Part shown: piece by piece, positions 43,864 through 52,266 of the stretch | Position numbering within the stretch: position 1 is the stretch's first letter | How the letters are laid out: every line of letters begins with the position of its first letter | NCBI GenBank assembly: GCA_964458575.1 | Contig: CAYWMD010000048.1 | Span: 1 to 52,456, forward strand | Direction: 5' to 3' | Source: CAYWMD01 sp964458575 | GTDB lineage: Bacteria; Verrucomicrobiota; Verrucomicrobiia; Limisphaerales; JADLHS01 | DNA: 52,456 bases | Position numbers and translations under genes: made by a program | The notes under the pieces: model-generated | What the model was told of the DNA's origin: nothing | Databases searched by the model: none | What the model saw: the letters and a program-made list of their open reading frames with translations, nothing else

Positions 43864-46314
43864 ATGAACCTGTTTCTCCTATCCAATTGGTCGAGGTTCT
43901 TGGCGACTGCCGGTGCGCGGCGGTTGCTGCTGGGCGCGTTGACTTTGTCGTGGCTGCCCGGCGCGGTCGCCGCCGCCACGCCCGGCGACGCCCGTTTGAC
44001 CGCGCCCGTCAACCTTCCCCTCTACTTCGAAGCGGCCGCCGGCGCGAATCTTGAAACCGGCTCGTTTCTGGCGCGCGGCCGCGGCTGCAACTTCTTTGTC
44101 ACGCCAACGGAAGCCACGCTGACGCTCATCAAGTACGAGCTGCCCGCGGAGGTTGCGCGGATTGAACGCGGCCCGGGCGCGCGCCCGGCCGTGGCGCAAT
44201 CGCGCACGCTGCATTTCAACTTCCCGGGGGCGAACCCGCGCGCCCGGATTACGGGCGCCGGGGAATTGACCGGGAAAGTCAACTACCTCCTCGGCAAGGA
44301 CCCGGCGCGGTGGCGCACGGGCGTCCCGCTGTTCGCGCGCGTCAACGTGGAAAAAATCTACCCCGGCGTGGACCTGGTTTACTACGGGAACGAACGGCGG
44401 CTCGAGTATGATTTCACCGTTGCGCCCAAGACGGACCCGCGGGTCATTGCGCTGCGTTTTACCGGCGCGGACCAGGTCCGGTTGAATGCGCAAGGCGACT
44501 TGGTTTTCGCCCTGGGCGCGGACGAAATCGTCCAGCCCAAACCGCGCATCTATCAAACCGTCGCGGGTCTGTCCAAGGAAATCTCGGGCGGATACGAGTT
44601 TGCCGATTCGCGGACCGTCCGGTTCCGCATCGGCGACTACGATCCTGAACTGCCGCTCGTCATAGACCCGGTACTCGGTTATTCCACCTATTTCGGCAAG
44701 GCCGGCACGGATATCGGCTGGGATATCGCCGTGGACAAGTCCGGCACCAACGGCGCCATCTACATCGCCGGGGAGAGCACGTCTCCCAACCTGCCGGTTA
44801 CCACCACGAACACCTTCGGCGGAGGCTTCAGCGCCGGTGATGTCTTTGTGGCGAAGTTCAACCAAACTGGCAGCGCCATTTCCTATCTCACCTATCTGGG
44901 CGGCAATGGCGAGGACGGTGCGCTGGCCATCACGCTGGACTCACAGGGAAATGCGTGCATCACGGGCTTTACCACTTCCACAAATTTTCCAACGCCGAAC
45001 GGCATCTTCACCAACATCTCCGGCCCGGCGTACCCCGGGTTGGGGGTTTACCAGGAGGATGCGTTCATTGCCAAGCTCAACGGCACCGGCCAGTTGATCT
45101 ATTCGACCTACCTGGGCGGCACCAATACCGACCTCGGCGTCAGCATCGCCGTGGACTCCGCGGACAACGTCTATGTTTCCGGCTCCACCGACTCGACGAA
45201 TTTCTACATGGTCAACGCCGCCTACCCGAGTCCCTTTGGTCAGGACGATGTGTTTGTCGCCAAACTGAACAGCACCGGCACCGCGTTTCTCTATACAACT
45301 TTCATCGGCGGCATCAATGACGATCACGGTGACGGAATTGCGGTGGACGGCGCCGGCTGCGCCTACGTTACGGGCTACACCCTCTCAACGAATTATCCGA
45401 CCACCCCCAACGCACCGCAACGCTACCTGAACAATCCGGCCACCAACGCGACCGGTTACTTCATCGGTTATCGCGACGCGTTCATCACCAAACTCAAATC
45501 GGACGGCAGCGGTCTGGAGTTCTCGACACTGATCGGGGGCGCTCTCAACGACACCGGCTTCCGCGTCGCCGTGGATGCCGAAACCAACGTGTATGTGACC
45601 GGCTCCACCCTGTCGGCGAATTTCCCGATTCACCCGGCCTGGAACACCAATATCCCCCAGGGTGTCCTGTATGGTTACTTGGATGTGTTTGTCGCCAAGC
45701 TCGCGGCCAGCGGCACGAACTGGGTCTATTCGGTCCTGTTCGGCGGCGCGGGTCAGGACGAGGGCTGGGACATTTGCGTGGATGCCAAAGGCCGGGCGCA
45801 TGTGATCGGTGAAACCTATTCAGTCAACTTCCCGACGATCAACACCAATGGCAATCTGCGGGGGACCTATATTGGCGTGCCAGATGTCTTTGTTTGCTTG
45901 GTGAACAGCAACGGCACGGCGCTCCTGTTCTCGGCCTACCTCGGCGGCACCGCCGCTGAATTCGGCAACGGCATCGAGACGGACATGGCCGGCAATGACT
46001 ATCTGGTGGGCCAGACGTTTTCGATCAATTTCCCCACGGTGGCGGCTTACCAGACCAATTGGGGAGGCGGCTACGATGCGTTTGTCGCCAAGATCCTGGT
46101 CGAACCCGTGCTCCACGAGACTGCCGTGGGTACCAACGTGGTCCTCCATTGGGCGGGGTATTCGCCGGAGTTCAAGCTTCAATCGAACACCAACATCGTC
46201 GCGAGCAACGGCTGGGTGACTGTGCCCACGCCACCGGTGCTGGTCAATGGTTGGGAAACCGTCACCTTGGGAGCGACCAACGGTCCCCGGTTCTTCAGAT
46301 TGCGCTATCCTTAG
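43864..46314 (+). CDS. Secreted seven-bladed SBBP propeller protein
   Basis: The start at 43864, two bases after the bamA stop, gives 816 residues with a long signal peptide (RRLLLGALTLSWLPGAVAAA). Residues 40-270 form the DUF7948-like N-terminal domain (PLFARVNVEKIYPGVDLVYYG, RRLEYDFTVAPKTDPRVIALRF in parts) ending PLVIDPVLGYSTYFG. Seven SBBP repeats follow (about 272-750), each with STYLGGxxxDxGxxIAVDxxGNxYVTGxTxSxNFPT in variable form. The C-terminus is the shared module ending RFFRLRYP. No catalytic motif. Tight linkage with bamA and ompH suggests that it is an outer-membrane or surface protein co-expressed with assembly factors. Confidence 0.85.
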   Translation: MNLFLLSNWSRFLATAGARRLLLGALTLSWLPGAVAAATPGDARLTAPVNLPLYFEAAAGANLETGSFLARGRGCNFFVTPTEATLTLIKYELPAEVARIERGPGARPAVAQSRTLHFNFPGANPRARITGAGELTGKVNYLLGKDPARWRTGVPLFARVNVEKIYPGVDLVYYGNERRLEYDFTVAPKTDPRVIALRFTGADQVRLNAQGDLVFALGADEIVQPKPRIYQTVAGLSKEISGGYEFADSRTVRFRIGDYDPELPLVIDPVLGYSTYFGKAGTDIGWDIAVDKSGTNGAIYIAGESTSPNLPVTTTNTFGGGFSAGDVFVAKFNQTGSAISYLTYLGGNGEDGALAITLDSQGNACITGFTTSTNFPTPNGIFTNISGPAYPGLGVYQEDAFIAKLNGTGQLIYSTYLGGTNTDLGVSIAVDSADNVYVSGSTDSTNFYMVNAAYPSPFGQDDVFVAKLNSTGTAFLYTTFIGGINDDHGDGIAVDGAGCAYVTGYTLSTNYPTTPNAPQRYLNNPATNATGYFIGYRDAFITKLKSDGSGLEFSTLIGGALNDTGFRVAVDAETNVYVTGSTLSANFPIHPAWNTNIPQGVLYGYLDVFVAKLAASGTNWVYSVLFGGAGQDEGWDICVDAKGRAHVIGETYSVNFPTINTNGNLRGTYIGVPDVFVCLVNSNGTALLFSAYLGGTAAEFGNGIETDMAGNDYLVGQTFSINFPTVAAYQTNWGGGYDAFVAKILVEPVLHETAVGTNVVLHWAGYSPEFKLQSNTNIVASNGWVTVPTPPVLVNGWETVTLGATNGPRFFRLRYP

Positions 46315-46376
46315 CTGTTCCCGACCACCGGGCGAACAAACAAGGTTGATGCGCGCCAGCGACTGCCGCGCACGGT

Positions 46377-46392
46377 ATTCCTCCTGAGGAAT
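46377..46392 (+). terminator. Weak hairpin after the SBBP gene
   Basis: ATTCCT-CCTG-AGGAAT forms a short 6-bp stem about 63 bases past the stop, followed by CAACGTTTTCC. It is too weak for a sure terminator and skp may well be read through. Confidence 0.3.
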
Positions 46393-46529
46393 CAACGTTT
46401 TCCCCTGAACGAATTGACCGACGACCATGTCTCATTTCCCGTCTTGTGCCCTGCGCCCCCACAGGCCCGCCTGCCGGCAGCCGCATATTTTGGGTTGGCG
46501 CTGGCCGCAAAATCTGGTTTGCTTTGTTT

Positions 46530-47186
46530 ATGAAAAATTTGTTTCGCAGAATTCTGCTGGCCGCCTTTCTGGCCGGCGTGCTGACCGTTCCCGCCTTCGG
46601 GCAGACGCGCATTGCCACGGTGGATTTACGCAAGCTCTTTGACAATTACTGGAAGACCAAGCAGGCCGACACCGCGCTCAAAGACCGCGCCGCCGATCTC
46701 GACAAGGAATACAAGGACCTGAAGGACGATTACCAGAAATTGAAGGAAGACTACCAGAAACTGATGACGGATGCCAACGACCAGGCCGTGTCCGCGGAGG
46801 AACGGGACAAACGCAAGCAGGCCGCCGAAGCGAAACTCCGGAGCATCAAAGACACCGAGGAAGCCATCGTGCAATTCGAGCGGCAGGCGAAAAGCACGCT
46901 CGGCGACCAACGCCTTCGGATGCGTGAAAACATCCTCACCGAAATCCGCACCATCGTGAATGCCAAAGCCAAGTCGGCCGCCTTCTCGCTGGTGCTGGAT
47001 GTCGCCGCGGATAGTGCCAACGGCACGCCCTTTGTCCTTTACACCAGCGGCGACAACGACCTGACCGACGACGTACTCAAGCAGCTAAACCTCGGCGCGC
47101 CGATGGAATTGCCCAAGACCGCGGCCGACTCCAAGAAGGACGAGGCGAAGCCCGACGCATCCAAGAAGGAAGACAAGGCGAAGTAA
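46530..47186 (+). CDS. skp: Periplasmic chaperone Skp/OmpH family
   Basis: 218 residues from ATG 46530; the frame is open upstream to 46446 but the signal peptide starts here (MKNLFRRILLAAFLAGVLTVPAFG). The mature start TRIATVDLRKLFDNYWKTKQA is typical of OmpH, followed by a long coiled coil (ADLDKEYKDLKDDYQKLKED and later RDKRKQAAEAKLRSIKD) to about 150, a closing beta-strand region and a Lys/Asp/Ala tail (KKDEAKPDASKKEDKAK). It holds unfolded outer-membrane proteins in the periplasm. The usual follower lpxD is absent; a carbohydrate operon comes next. Confidence 0.9.
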   Translation: MKNLFRRILLAAFLAGVLTVPAFGQTRIATVDLRKLFDNYWKTKQADTALKDRAADLDKEYKDLKDDYQKLKEDYQKLMTDANDQAVSAEERDKRKQAAEAKLRSIKDTEEAIVQFERQAKSTLGDQRLRMRENILTEIRTIVNAKAKSAAFSLVLDVAADSANGTPFVLYTSGDNDLTDDVLKQLNLGAPMELPKTAADSKKDEAKPDASKKEDKAK

Positions 47187-47376
47187 TCCGCGGCCGGCGA
47201 GACTCGCCGCGTGAAGCGGCGGTGCCCACCACTATCCTGCTCGTGGCAGACCGTGGACCTTGCCGGCATTCCGCGATCAAAACCACGCAAGGTTTCCGGT
47301 TGGAGCGCTGAAATCCGCTCGACATGCGGTGCGCTGTTTCCTTAAATCATTCCGGGCTTGGCAGCCAGGAATGATG

Positions 47377-48654
47377 ATGAACACGGGATGCTTCAAGGGC
47401 TTCGGCCTGTTTCTGCTCACTGCGGTTGCGGCGCACAGCGCCGAGATCATCGTGGACGACACCGATGGCGTACTGGGCGCAACCCGCGCCCCGGTAACAG
47501 CAACCGTCAAATTAAGCCCGAGCGAACGGCGCGCGGCGGAACAGGGACGCTTGCACTTGCAGGAACTCACCTCCCCGTCATCCGCGCCCATCCCCGTGCA
47601 GCTTTTTTCAACCAGCGACAACGGTCGCCAAACGCAAATTTGCTGGCTGATGCCGCCGTGGGGGAAAGGCCGGCGCACCTTCAAGCTGGAGCGGGCATCC
47701 GAGGTCGCCGGTCCGGCAATTTCCGCGCAGGCGGATCCGCACAGCGGCCAGTTTGACATCACGGACGCTCAAAAGCCGGTGTTGCGCTACAACTACGCGA
47801 CCGTTGAACCGGGCGCCATCATTTCCGAAGTGGCTACCAACTCCCGCATCTACGCCCGCGCGCGCAGTGACTACATTCACCCGCTCTTTGGGCTGGATGG
47901 CGAGACGTTGACGAAAGACTGGTCGCGGGATCATCCGCATCACCGCGGCATTTACTGGGCCTGGCCGGAAGTGGACTGGCGCACCAACCGCGGCGACCTG
48001 CATGCGTTACAGCATGTTTTCGCGCGGCCAACCGGCAAATGCAAGACGAGCAGCGGCCCCGTCTTTGCCCAGATTGAGGCGGAGAATCTTTGGAAGTGGG
48101 GGGACACCAACGCGGTCGTTCACGAACGCGCCGTCATCCGCGCCTACCGGGCAACCGGTGATGATCGCATGGTTGATCTCGAATTTGAATTCACAGCGCT
48201 CGACGAACCCGTGCTGCTCGCGCGCCGGCAGACGCTTCATTATGGCGGGCTGAACCTCCGGTTTGCGAAAGTCGAAGATCAGCAAATCATCACCAACACC
48301 GGCCCGGCCCAGGTCACACCTCGCGCGGCGTGGGCGGAACTGTTCGGAAAATTCGACGGGGCGACGAACCCGTCCGGCGTCGTTATTTTACAACACGGTG
48401 TCAATCCGGATTACCCCGGCGACTGGGTCACGTATCCAAACTTGAACTGGCTGCAGCCCACCTTTCCCGCCAGCGGCACGCGTTACGAATTGCAGAAAGG
48501 CCGGCCGCTCGTGTTGCGCTTTCGCCTTTGGCTGCACCGCGGCGGGAACTCTGCCGGGGAAAAGTGCGCGGCCCGGTGGCAGGCATACCAACTGTCAGCC
48601 ACCCCGAAATTCTTTCCAATTTCCACGGACTTGAAACGTCCAAGCTCATCATGA
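47377..48654 (+). CDS. Exported DUF6807 protein, longer type
   Basis: Three consecutive ATG codons lie at 47371-47379; the third (47377) has AGGA at a good distance and gives MNTGCFKGFGLFLLTAVAAHSAE, a signal peptide, and 425 residues. The DUF6807 motif is D185-H-P-H-H189-R-G-I-Y, followed by VHERAVIRAYRATGDDRMVD and QTLHYGGLNLRF. Compared with the 315-residue family member at 17314, it has an extra beta-domain of about 110 residues before the motif. First gene of an operon; its stop overlaps the next start (ATGA). Function unknown; association with sugar oxidation is by context. Confidence 0.82.
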   Translation: MNTGCFKGFGLFLLTAVAAHSAEIIVDDTDGVLGATRAPVTATVKLSPSERRAAEQGRLHLQELTSPSSAPIPVQLFSTSDNGRQTQICWLMPPWGKGRRTFKLERASEVAGPAISAQADPHSGQFDITDAQKPVLRYNYATVEPGAIISEVATNSRIYARARSDYIHPLFGLDGETLTKDWSRDHPHHRGIYWAWPEVDWRTNRGDLHALQHVFARPTGKCKTSSGPVFAQIEAENLWKWGDTNAVVHERAVIRAYRATGDDRMVDLEFEFTALDEPVLLARRQTLHYGGLNLRFAKVEDQQIITNTGPAQVTPRAAWAELFGKFDGATNPSGVVILQHGVNPDYPGDWVTYPNLNWLQPTFPASGTRYELQKGRPLVLRFRLWLHRGGNSAGEKCAARWQAYQLSATPKFFPISTDLKRPSSS

Positions 48655-50021
48655 ATAACGAAACCAGTTCGTCCCGCCGCGAGTTCATTCAAAAGGCCGC
48701 CACCATCACCGCCATCGGCTTTGCCGCGCCGCATCTGGCGCTGGGGGCAAGTGCGAAACCAGCGCGCAAGGTTTCGCCCAACAGCCGCATCCACGTCGGC
48801 CTTATTGGCTGCGGCGGCATGGGCCGTGCAAACCTCGGCAATTGTGCGCGCCAGCCGGACGTGGTCGTGACGGCCGCGTGCGACGTGTTCGACGCGCGGC
48901 TCGAAGCCACGGTCGAGTCCTACAAACCGACCTGCAAGGGCTACACCGATTTCCGCGAGATGCTCCAGCAACCCGATCTCGATGCCGTCATCATCGCCAC
49001 GCCGCCGCATTGGCATTGTTTGCAGGCCATCGCCGCGTGCGAGGCAGGCAAGGACATTTACGTGCAAAAACCGATGACGCTCCATCTCGGTGAAAGTTTC
49101 GCCATCCGTAATGCCGTCAAGCAGCACAATATCATTTCCCAGGTCGGCACGCAGATTCACGCCTCGGACAATTATCGCCGCGTGGTCGAATACATCCGCA
49201 GCGGGAATCTGGGCGAGGTCGGCGTCGTGCGCACCTTTGATGTGATGAACCAGACGCCTGCGGGCGTCGGCCACGCCAAGGACAACGCCATGCCCGAAGG
49301 CATGAACTGGGACTTGTGGTGCGGTCCGGCGGAACTCATTCCCTACAACCGCATCCTGGCGGCCAACGCCTACAATCATTGCTCTTGGATGGCTTACAGC
49401 GGCGGCTGGACGCCCGGCATGGCGCCGCACATTATTGATCTGCCCGTCTGGGCGTTGAACCTCGGTTTTCCCTCGGAAACCAGTTCATCCGGCGGCCGTT
49501 TTGTCATCAACGACGACGGCGACGCCTATGATCACCACGAAGTCCTCTGGCGTTATCCAAAAATGACCATGACTTGGATGTCGTCGCTCACGAACAGCTA
49601 CGCTTTCGATCTCAATGGCAAGCTGGGCGAAAACGGCGAGCTCGAACGCGCGCGGCGTCTGGGCATTTACTTCCACGGCGTCAACGGGACGATGTACGCG
49701 AATTACGGCATGTTCAAAATCGTACCCGAGGGCGACGCGATGAAGGACAAGCAACCGCCGCCGCCTTCCATTCCGCCGTCCCCGGGCCAGGAACGCGAGT
49801 GGCTCGATTGCATCAAAACGCGCCAGCAACCGCTGTGCAGCGTCTTCTATCATGTGCACGTGGACGTGCCGATCGTTCTCAGCCTGCTCTCGCTCAAATT
49901 GAAGCGGTCCATCAAATTTGATTCCACGAAGGAATGGATCGTCGGCGACCGCGAAGCGGCAAAGCTCGCCGTGCCGAAATACCGGTCGCCGTGGAAATTC
50001 CCGAAGCAATACCTCTCATGA
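48651..50021 (+). CDS. Tat-exported Gfo/Idh/MocA dehydrogenase with QKP variant
   Basis: 456 residues from the ATG that overlaps the upstream stop. The Tat motif S8-R-R-E-F-I is followed by a hydrophobic stretch (TITAIGFAAPHLALG). The Rossmann motif is G50-L-I-G-C-G-G-M-G. The usual EKP is Q139-K-P141 (YVQKPMTLHLGES), a variant I associate with Tat-exported members. The C-terminal domain has MNWDLWCGPAELIPYN and the wall-like GGWTPGMAPHIIDLPVW with a histidine at the expected catalytic site. Exported oxidation or isomerisation of a sugar moiety is likely. The following gene starts in its stop codon. Confidence 0.87.
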   Translation: MNNETSSSRREFIQKAATITAIGFAAPHLALGASAKPARKVSPNSRIHVGLIGCGGMGRANLGNCARQPDVVVTAACDVFDARLEATVESYKPTCKGYTDFREMLQQPDLDAVIIATPPHWHCLQAIAACEAGKDIYVQKPMTLHLGESFAIRNAVKQHNIISQVGTQIHASDNYRRVVEYIRSGNLGEVGVVRTFDVMNQTPAGVGHAKDNAMPEGMNWDLWCGPAELIPYNRILAANAYNHCSWMAYSGGWTPGMAPHIIDLPVWALNLGFPSETSSSGGRFVINDDGDAYDHHEVLWRYPKMTMTWMSSLTNSYAFDLNGKLGENGELERARRLGIYFHGVNGTMYANYGMFKIVPEGDAMKDKQPPPPSIPPSPGQEREWLDCIKTRQQPLCSVFYHVHVDVPIVLSLLSLKLKRSIKFDSTKEWIVGDREAAKLAVPKYRSPWKFPKQYLS

Positions 50022-51052
50022 CCTCGCAGGAACTCGTCCACCGCGCCTTGAAAGGGGAGGCGATTCCCCGTCCTGCCGTCGGCCCGCTTGCCTCGCATTA
50101 TCACGCCGCGGTCGGCGGCGTTTCGCTGCGCGACTACACCCTCAACGCCGAACTCCTTGCCGATTGTGTCGTCCGATACCATCGAAAATTCAAGCCGGAC
50201 GCGGTGTGGATGTCGTCCGACACCTGGGTGAACGCCAGCGCCCTGGGCGTGCCGTGCGCTTTTCCCGGCGAGGACCAACCCATGGGCGGCACCGGCGAAA
50301 CGATCGTCAATAACGCAGCTGACATTGACCGCCTGCCGCCGCCCGATCCAAACACGCAGGGTCGTTGGCCGCTCATGATCGAAGCGTTGCGCCGCATTCG
50401 GCAGGAACTCGGTCCGGATGTGTTCATCATTGGGTGCTTCGACCAGTATCCCTTCTCACTCGCCTGCTGCGCGATGGGCATGGAGCGCGTCATGGTGGAA
50501 GTGACGGAAAATCCGGAGCTGGTCCGGGCGCTGATGACTCGCTGCGCCGATTACACGGTCGCGTACGCCTGCGCCCTCGCGGAAGCGGGCGCGGACATGT
50601 TGAGCGGGGGCGCTTCGACCGGCGCGTTGCTCGGCCCGAAATTGTACGCCGAAATCGCCGCGCCATTCGAGCGCGAGGTCATTGCCCGGATCAAAGCCCG
50701 GACCCGCCGGCCGGTTTCGCTGCACATGTGCGGCAATGCCAAACCGGTGCTCGCGACGATGGCCCAATCCGGTGCGGATTGTTTGGAAATGGACCAGCGC
50801 ACCGATATGCGGGACGCGGTCAAAGTCATCCCCCGGAACGTTGCCATTTGGGGCAACCTGGATCCGGTGGCGGTGCTTGCCCGCGGAACGCCCCAGGATG
50901 TTGTCCACGCGGTGAAGGATTACGTCGGCATCATGAACACCGCGGGCCATGAGCGTTTTGTGGTCAGTTCCGGCTGCACACTCGCCATGGAAACGCCGGA
51001 CGAAAACCTGCACGCGCTCATTAACACGGCGAAGAACTGGCCAAACGTGTGA
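50018..51052 (+). CDS. UroD/MtaA-family protein, probable corrinoid-linked methyltransferase
   Basis: 344 residues from ATG 50018, overlapping the previous stop by ATGA. The fold is that of uroporphyrinogen decarboxylase (HRALKGEAIPRPAVGP start, VIGC-like core, ENPELVRALM). However, residues H236-x-C238 in LHMCGN and C320 in SSGCTLAMETPDENL form the zinc-binding His-Cys-Cys pattern of MtaA-type methylcobalamin methyltransferases rather than the decarboxylase active site. The protein therefore probably moves a methyl group to or from a corrinoid or thiol. No corrinoid protein or activator is encoded nearby. Its linkage to a sugar dehydrogenase and DUF6807 suggests handling of a methylated carbohydrate, by inference only. 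Confidence 0.75.
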   Translation: MTSQELVHRALKGEAIPRPAVGPLASHYHAAVGGVSLRDYTLNAELLADCVVRYHRKFKPDAVWMSSDTWVNASALGVPCAFPGEDQPMGGTGETIVNNAADIDRLPPPDPNTQGRWPLMIEALRRIRQELGPDVFIIGCFDQYPFSLACCAMGMERVMVEVTENPELVRALMTRCADYTVAYACALAEAGADMLSGGASTGALLGPKLYAEIAAPFEREVIARIKARTRRPVSLHMCGNAKPVLATMAQSGADCLEMDQRTDMRDAVKVIPRNVAIWGNLDPVAVLARGTPQDVVHAVKDYVGIMNTAGHERFVVSSGCTLAMETPDENLHALINTAKNWPNV

Positions 51053-51153
51053 TTTGCGGCAACCGGCGTGCGGAGGCTCAGTCCAAACAGCGCAAACGTG
51101 ACCTCCGGGAAAGTGCGAGCCTGGTTACCCTGACCACTGCATCAAGTTGAACC

Positions 51154-52245
51154 ATGAAAAACCTCGGCGTTCTCATTCACGGCGCGGGCTGGGTTTCCAC
51201 CCAGCACATCGCCGCCTTTCAAAACAATCCACACGCACAAGTGCTCGCGGTTTGCAGCCGCACGCTGGACAGCGCCCGCAAACGCATCGCCGAAGCGGGA
51301 CTGAACAACGTCGCCGCCTACGACAACCTCGACCGTGCGCTCGCCCATCCCGGCGTGGACATCGTTTCGATTTGCACGCCACAACATCTGCATTGCGAAA
51401 ATGTCCTCAGCGCCGCGCACGCGGGCAAACACCTCGTCATCGAAAAACCGGTGGCGAACAGCGTCGCGGAGTTGCGACAGATGCGCGACGCCGTTCGCGC
51501 CGCCGGCGTGCGGACGGTCGTGAGCTTCGTGCTGCGCTGGAATCCGCTGTTTCAAAACATAAAACGCCTGCTGGCGGAGGACGCCTTCGGGCGGCCTTAC
51601 TACGTGGAAGCGGATTACATCAGTCACAACGGCAGTTGGTGGGGTGGCTGGAAGGATGCGCACACCGTGAAACAGGGCGTGAGCGCGATGCTCGTGGCCG
51701 GTTGCCATGCGATTGATGCGCTGCGCTGGTTCGCGGCAACCGGCGAGTTCGAGGCGGCCACCCCGGTGGAGGTTTTCGCGATGCGCGGCGGCTATCGCAA
51801 GGGCAGCACCCACGACTACAATCCCCTCACCAACTCGTGGCACGATGAAAAACTGCCGATGGAATACGACGGCCTCGAAGTCGCGCTGGTGAAATTCAGC
51901 AACGGCGTGCTGGGCAAGGTGAGCGTCAACGCCGATTGCATCATGCCCTACCGCTTTCCTTTCCGCATGTTTGGGAGCAAAGGCTCGGTGTTCGACAACC
52001 GCATCTGGTCACACCAGTTTCCGGAGCAAAAGGAGTGGCAGGAAATCGCCGGGATTCTCCCCGACTCCAGCGACGTGCGCCACCATCCGTTTCAAGGCGA
52101 GATGAATCACTTCGTGGAATGTATTCAGGCCGGTCGCGAATCACACTGCAACCTGGAGGACGTCAGCAAAACCCACGAAGTCGTCTTTGCCGCGCTGCGT
52201 TCGTACGAAACGCAGCAACCGGTGCGTCTGCCACTGACAACCTGA
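51154..52245 (+). CDS. Cytoplasmic Gfo/Idh/MocA family dehydrogenase
   Basis: 363 residues with no signal peptide. The Rossmann start reads LGVLIHGAGWVSTQHI, with a histidine in place of the first glycine-flanking residue, followed by VCSRT at the end of strand 2 and E97-K-P99 (LVIEKPVANSV). The substrate domain includes GVSAMLVAGCHAIDALRWF with the candidate catalytic His. It lies 101 bases after the UroD/MtaA-like gene, so may have its own promoter or belong to the same operon. Probable NAD(P)-dependent sugar dehydrogenase for the product of the exported enzymes upstream. Confidence 0.85.
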   Translation: MKNLGVLIHGAGWVSTQHIAAFQNNPHAQVLAVCSRTLDSARKRIAEAGLNNVAAYDNLDRALAHPGVDIVSICTPQHLHCENVLSAAHAGKHLVIEKPVANSVAELRQMRDAVRAAGVRTVVSFVLRWNPLFQNIKRLLAEDAFGRPYYVEADYISHNGSWWGGWKDAHTVKQGVSAMLVAGCHAIDALRWFAATGEFEAATPVEVFAMRGGYRKGSTHDYNPLTNSWHDEKLPMEYDGLEVALVKFSNGVLGKVSVNADCIMPYRFPFRMFGSKGSVFDNRIWSHQFPEQKEWQEIAGILPDSSDVRHHPFQGEMNHFVECIQAGRESHCNLEDVSKTHEVVFAALRSYETQQPVRLPLTT

Positions 52246-52266
52246 GACCGCGGACGCGGGGAAGTT

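Noticed and set aside
50018..51052. Uroporphyrinogen decarboxylase (hemE)
   Set aside because: The His-x-Cys and distal Cys match the methylcobalamin methyltransferase branch and no other haem genes are near.
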